From an uncultured Phycisphaerales bacterium (GTDB lineage: Bacteria > Planctomycetota > Phycisphaerae > WQYP01), in the NCBI GenBank assembly GCA_903868035.1, contig CAIPTQ010000087.1, forward strand, positions 1 through 15,785: a stretch of 15,785 nucleotides of DNA, in the 5' to 3' direction. Under the pieces are notes generated by a model. The model made no database searches. It saw only the letters and a list, made by a program, of their open reading frames with translations, and was not told where the DNA came from. The translations under genes were made by a program, and so were the position numbers. Below are positions 13,987 through 15,785 of the stretch, piece by piece (position 1 is the stretch's first letter; each line of letters begins with the position of its first letter).

Positions 13987-15785
13987 TCAAATTTGTATGC
14001 TGCCGGCGGCAAAGGCCGACTGGAACTGGGCCAGGGTGATTGTCACGTAGCCGTCGTAGGGATTGCTGTCCGAGCCGGCGCCGTCGTAGCCCCAGGGGTT
14101 GCGGACGGTGATGTACTGGACGCCCGCGACCACGGAGGTGGAGACCACGCTGTAGGCGTGGCTGCCGATGATGGGCGTGCCCGCGGCGATGCTGCTGTTG
14201 GTGACGGCGGCGACGGCTTTATTGTTGGCCAGGGCGGTGGTGAGGGTGGTGAAAATGCTGGAACCGCCGGTGGAGTAGGTGGTCGTATTCACGCCCAGGT
14301 CGCTGAAGACCGAGCCGGTCCAGCCCCAATTAAGCGAGTCGTAGGTGTTGGAGGCGGAACGGAAGAAGGCGTAGGCTTTTTCCATGATGGCGGCCCAGAT
14401 GGTTCCGCCGCTGGCGGGCCGGGCGTACCGCAGCGAGCTTGATCCGGGCAGGTCGCCATCGACGCGGACGTATGTGGCGACGCCATTGCGATTGAACTGC
14501 ACGGCATAGGTGCCGTCGCCCAGATCGACGGCCATGTCCTGGAGCAGCCCCGGTTGTTTGCCGGCGAGGCTTTGGAGGGTGGCCAGGAAGTAGCAATCGC
14601 CGACCTGTCCCTGGTTGATGTCGGTCATGGCCGGGCCGGCGCCCCACAGGGAGCGGACCAGGCGCATGGTGGTGCCCGAGTCGGTGGGGTCGCGGAGGGT
14701 GGGGCCGTTGAGGGAGGTGGTGATGTAGTCGGTGGTGCCGGGGGTGGAGGAGAAGGGCTGATAGAAGGCGGTGACGCGGTGGACGTTGGTGGCGGTGCCG
14801 CCGGTGATGGAGTCGGTGGCGTCGGCCCAGAAGGAGGTGTTGGCGTTGCCCGTGAGGATATCGGCGCCCGCGCCCAGGGCGATGATGAAGGACTTGGTGG
14901 AGGATTGGACGGTGAGAGTGTTGTTGCCCGCGCCGCCGTAGAGGAGGGTGGAGATGTTGACGGAGGATTGGACGGTGATGGTGTCATTGCCGTCGCCGCC
15001 GTAGATGACCAGTTCGCCGAAGTTGCCGGTGACGGTGGAGGTGGCGCCGTTGGCGGTAATGGTGAGGGTGGTGCCGGACTGGGAGACGAGGATGGAGTCA
15101 TTGCCGGAGGTGCCGGTGATGGTCAGGCGGGTGAGGTTGCCGAGCGTGGATTGAGTGATGGAGACGGGGGTTGTGGGGGCCGGAGTCTGGTAGAAGCCGA
15201 AGTCGAGGGTCAGGTTGCTCGCCCCGCCGAGGAGCGTGATCGCGGCGCTGGGGAGGGGATTCGAGTCGAGGGCGGAGTTGCCGCCTTGGAGGGTCGGGCT
15301 GGCCGAGTAGCCGGTTGGCAGGGTTGAAGTATCGAGGGAGACAGTGTAAGTGCCCGGATTTGCTGTGAAGAGGTAGGAGCCGTTGGAGGCCGTGGTGGCA
15401 CTATCGACCAGCGTACTGCCGCGGTAGAGCTTGAGCGTCACGCCACCGATGCCCGTTTCGCCCGAGTCCTGGATGCCATTGGCGTTGGCGTCATTCCATA
15501 CGAAGTTGCCGATGGTCACTTTCTGGAAGAAGCCGAAATCGACGGTCAGGTCGCTGGCGCCGCTGGAGAGCGTGATCGAGGCGCTGGGATTGGTATTCGC
15601 GTCGAGGGCGGTATTGCTGCCTTGGAGGGTGGGGCTGGCAAAAAAGCCGGCCGGCAGGGTTGAAGTGTCCACGGACACGGTGTAGGTGCCGGCGTCTTCG
15701 GTGAAGAGATAGGAGCCGTTGGAGGCCGTGGTGGTGCTATCGACCAGCGTTGTGCCACGGTAGAGCTTGATGGTCACGCCGCCGA
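13987..15785 (-). CDS. Surface protein with SdrD-B repeats, RTX-like region and C-terminal calpain-like protease (5' end outside window)
   Basis: The frame is open through the right edge; the first visible in-frame GTG (15777) is an internal Val of a repeat, so the true start lies outside. Residues are numbered from that Val. Two SdrD-B-like domains of 112 residues come first (NFVWNDANANGIQDSGETGIGGVTLKLYRG, then DFGFYQ), ending near 197. Residues about 205-310 are strand-rich with GGDGNDTI, GGAGNNTL and GAGADILTG, as in RTX calcium-binding repeats. Residues about 360-596 are a calpain-family (C2) protease domain: QGQVGDCYFLA with catalytic Cys395, GSHAYSVV with His540 and RNPWG with Asn560 complete the triad. 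It is probably exported, perhaps calcium-dependent, and may cut itself or other surface proteins; these are inferences. No sortase or PEP-CTERM signal is seen at the C-terminus. Confidence 0.88.
   Translation of the reverse strand, partial: GGVTIKLYRGTTLVDSTTTASNGSYLFTEDAGTYTVSVDTSTLPAGFFASPTLQGSNTALDANTNPSASITLSSGASDLTVDFGFFQKVTIGNFVWNDANANGIQDSGETGIGGVTLKLYRGSTLVDSATTASNGSYLFTANPGTYTVSLDTSTLPTGYSASPTLQGGNSALDSNPLPSAAITLLGGASNLTLDFGFYQTPAPTTPVSITQSTLGNLTRLTITGTSGNDSILVSQSGTTLTITANGATSTVTGNFGELVIYGGDGNDTITVQSSVNISTLLYGGAGNNTLTVQSSTKSFIIALGAGADILTGNANTSFWADATDSITGGTATNVHRVTAFYQPFSSTPGTTDYITTSLNGPTLRDPTDSGTTMRLVRSLWGAGPAMTDINQGQVGDCYFLATLQSLAGKQPGLLQDMAVDLGDGTYAVQFNRNGVATYVRVDGDLPGSSSLRYARPASGGTIWAAIMEKAYAFFRSASNTYDSLNWGWTGSVFSDLGVNTTTYSTGGSSIFTTLTTALANNKAVAAVTNSSIAAGTPIIGSHAYSVVSTSVVAGVQYITVRNPWGYDGAGSDSNPYDGYVTITLAQFQSAFAAGSIQI
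15180..15785 (-). repeat. Tandem SdrD-B repeat, 336-bp (112-residue) period
   Basis: Two adjacent copies align with a 336-bp offset; for example TTGGAGGCCGTGGTGG occurs at 15383 and again at 15719. The left copy is complete; the right copy runs off the window edge, so further copies may follow. Protein identity is high (ASNGSYLFT, GTYTVS.DTSTLP, ASPTLQG.N.ALD in both). Confidence 0.8.

Noticed and set aside
14554..15327. 257-codon plus-strand Gly/Val-rich frame
   Set aside because: It is antisense to the SdrD/RTX-like coding region, whose strand has recognisable domains; the Gly/Val/Asp composition mirrors Thr/Ser/Pro codons.

Overview
The window is GC-rich, gene-dense bacterial chromosome with no rRNA, tRNA, CRISPR array or complete insertion sequence. 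The gene families (two-partner secretion proteins, an SdrD-B/RTX/calpain-like surface protein, a YdjY-like domain, a coiled-coil membrane protein, a small retropepsin-like protein) and the scattered short palindromic repeats suggest a PVC-group bacterium, most likely a planctomycete (perhaps Phycisphaerae). That assignment is inferred from protein and repeat style; no phylogenetic marker is present.

Left part (1-5449, minus strand): a two-partner secretion locus read right to left. A TpsB/FhaC-type outer-membrane transporter (5449-3221) with a long Ala/Pro linker is followed by its presumed substrate, a filamentous-haemagglutinin-like TpsA exoprotein (3110 to beyond base 1), which is cut by the window edge. 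A 7-bp-period repeat lies between them. A 454-bp divergent intergenic region (5450-5903) holds dyad symmetries and a TATAAT-type -10 box for the rightward gene.

Middle part (5904-9838, plus strand): a multi-TM, coiled-coil, Gln/Asn/Gly-rich membrane protein and a secreted internally duplicated protein form a probable operon. They are followed by a clear 97-bp MITE-like element (12-bp terminal inverted repeats and 9-bp target duplication) and a small retropepsin-like aspartic protease gene.

Right part (9897-15785): a minus-strand secreted YdjY-like/coiled-coil protein is divergent from a plus-strand mannose-1-phosphate guanylyltransferase (manC-type). Both genes carry a 9-G tract on their coding strand. 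Next is a small membrane-anchored protein gene bracketed by 26-bp inverted repeats, then a two-gene operon of small unknown proteins. A strong bidirectional hairpin separates these from the minus-strand C-terminal part of a large surface protein with SdrD-B repeats, an RTX-like stretch and a C-terminal calpain-family (C2) cysteine protease domain with its Cys/His/Asn triad intact.

The recurring theme is the cell surface: secretion and display of large repeat proteins, envelope-associated coiled-coil proteins and activated-mannose supply for polysaccharide. The least familiar parts are the inverted-repeat-bracketed gene, the MITE and the SdrD/RTX/calpain fusion.
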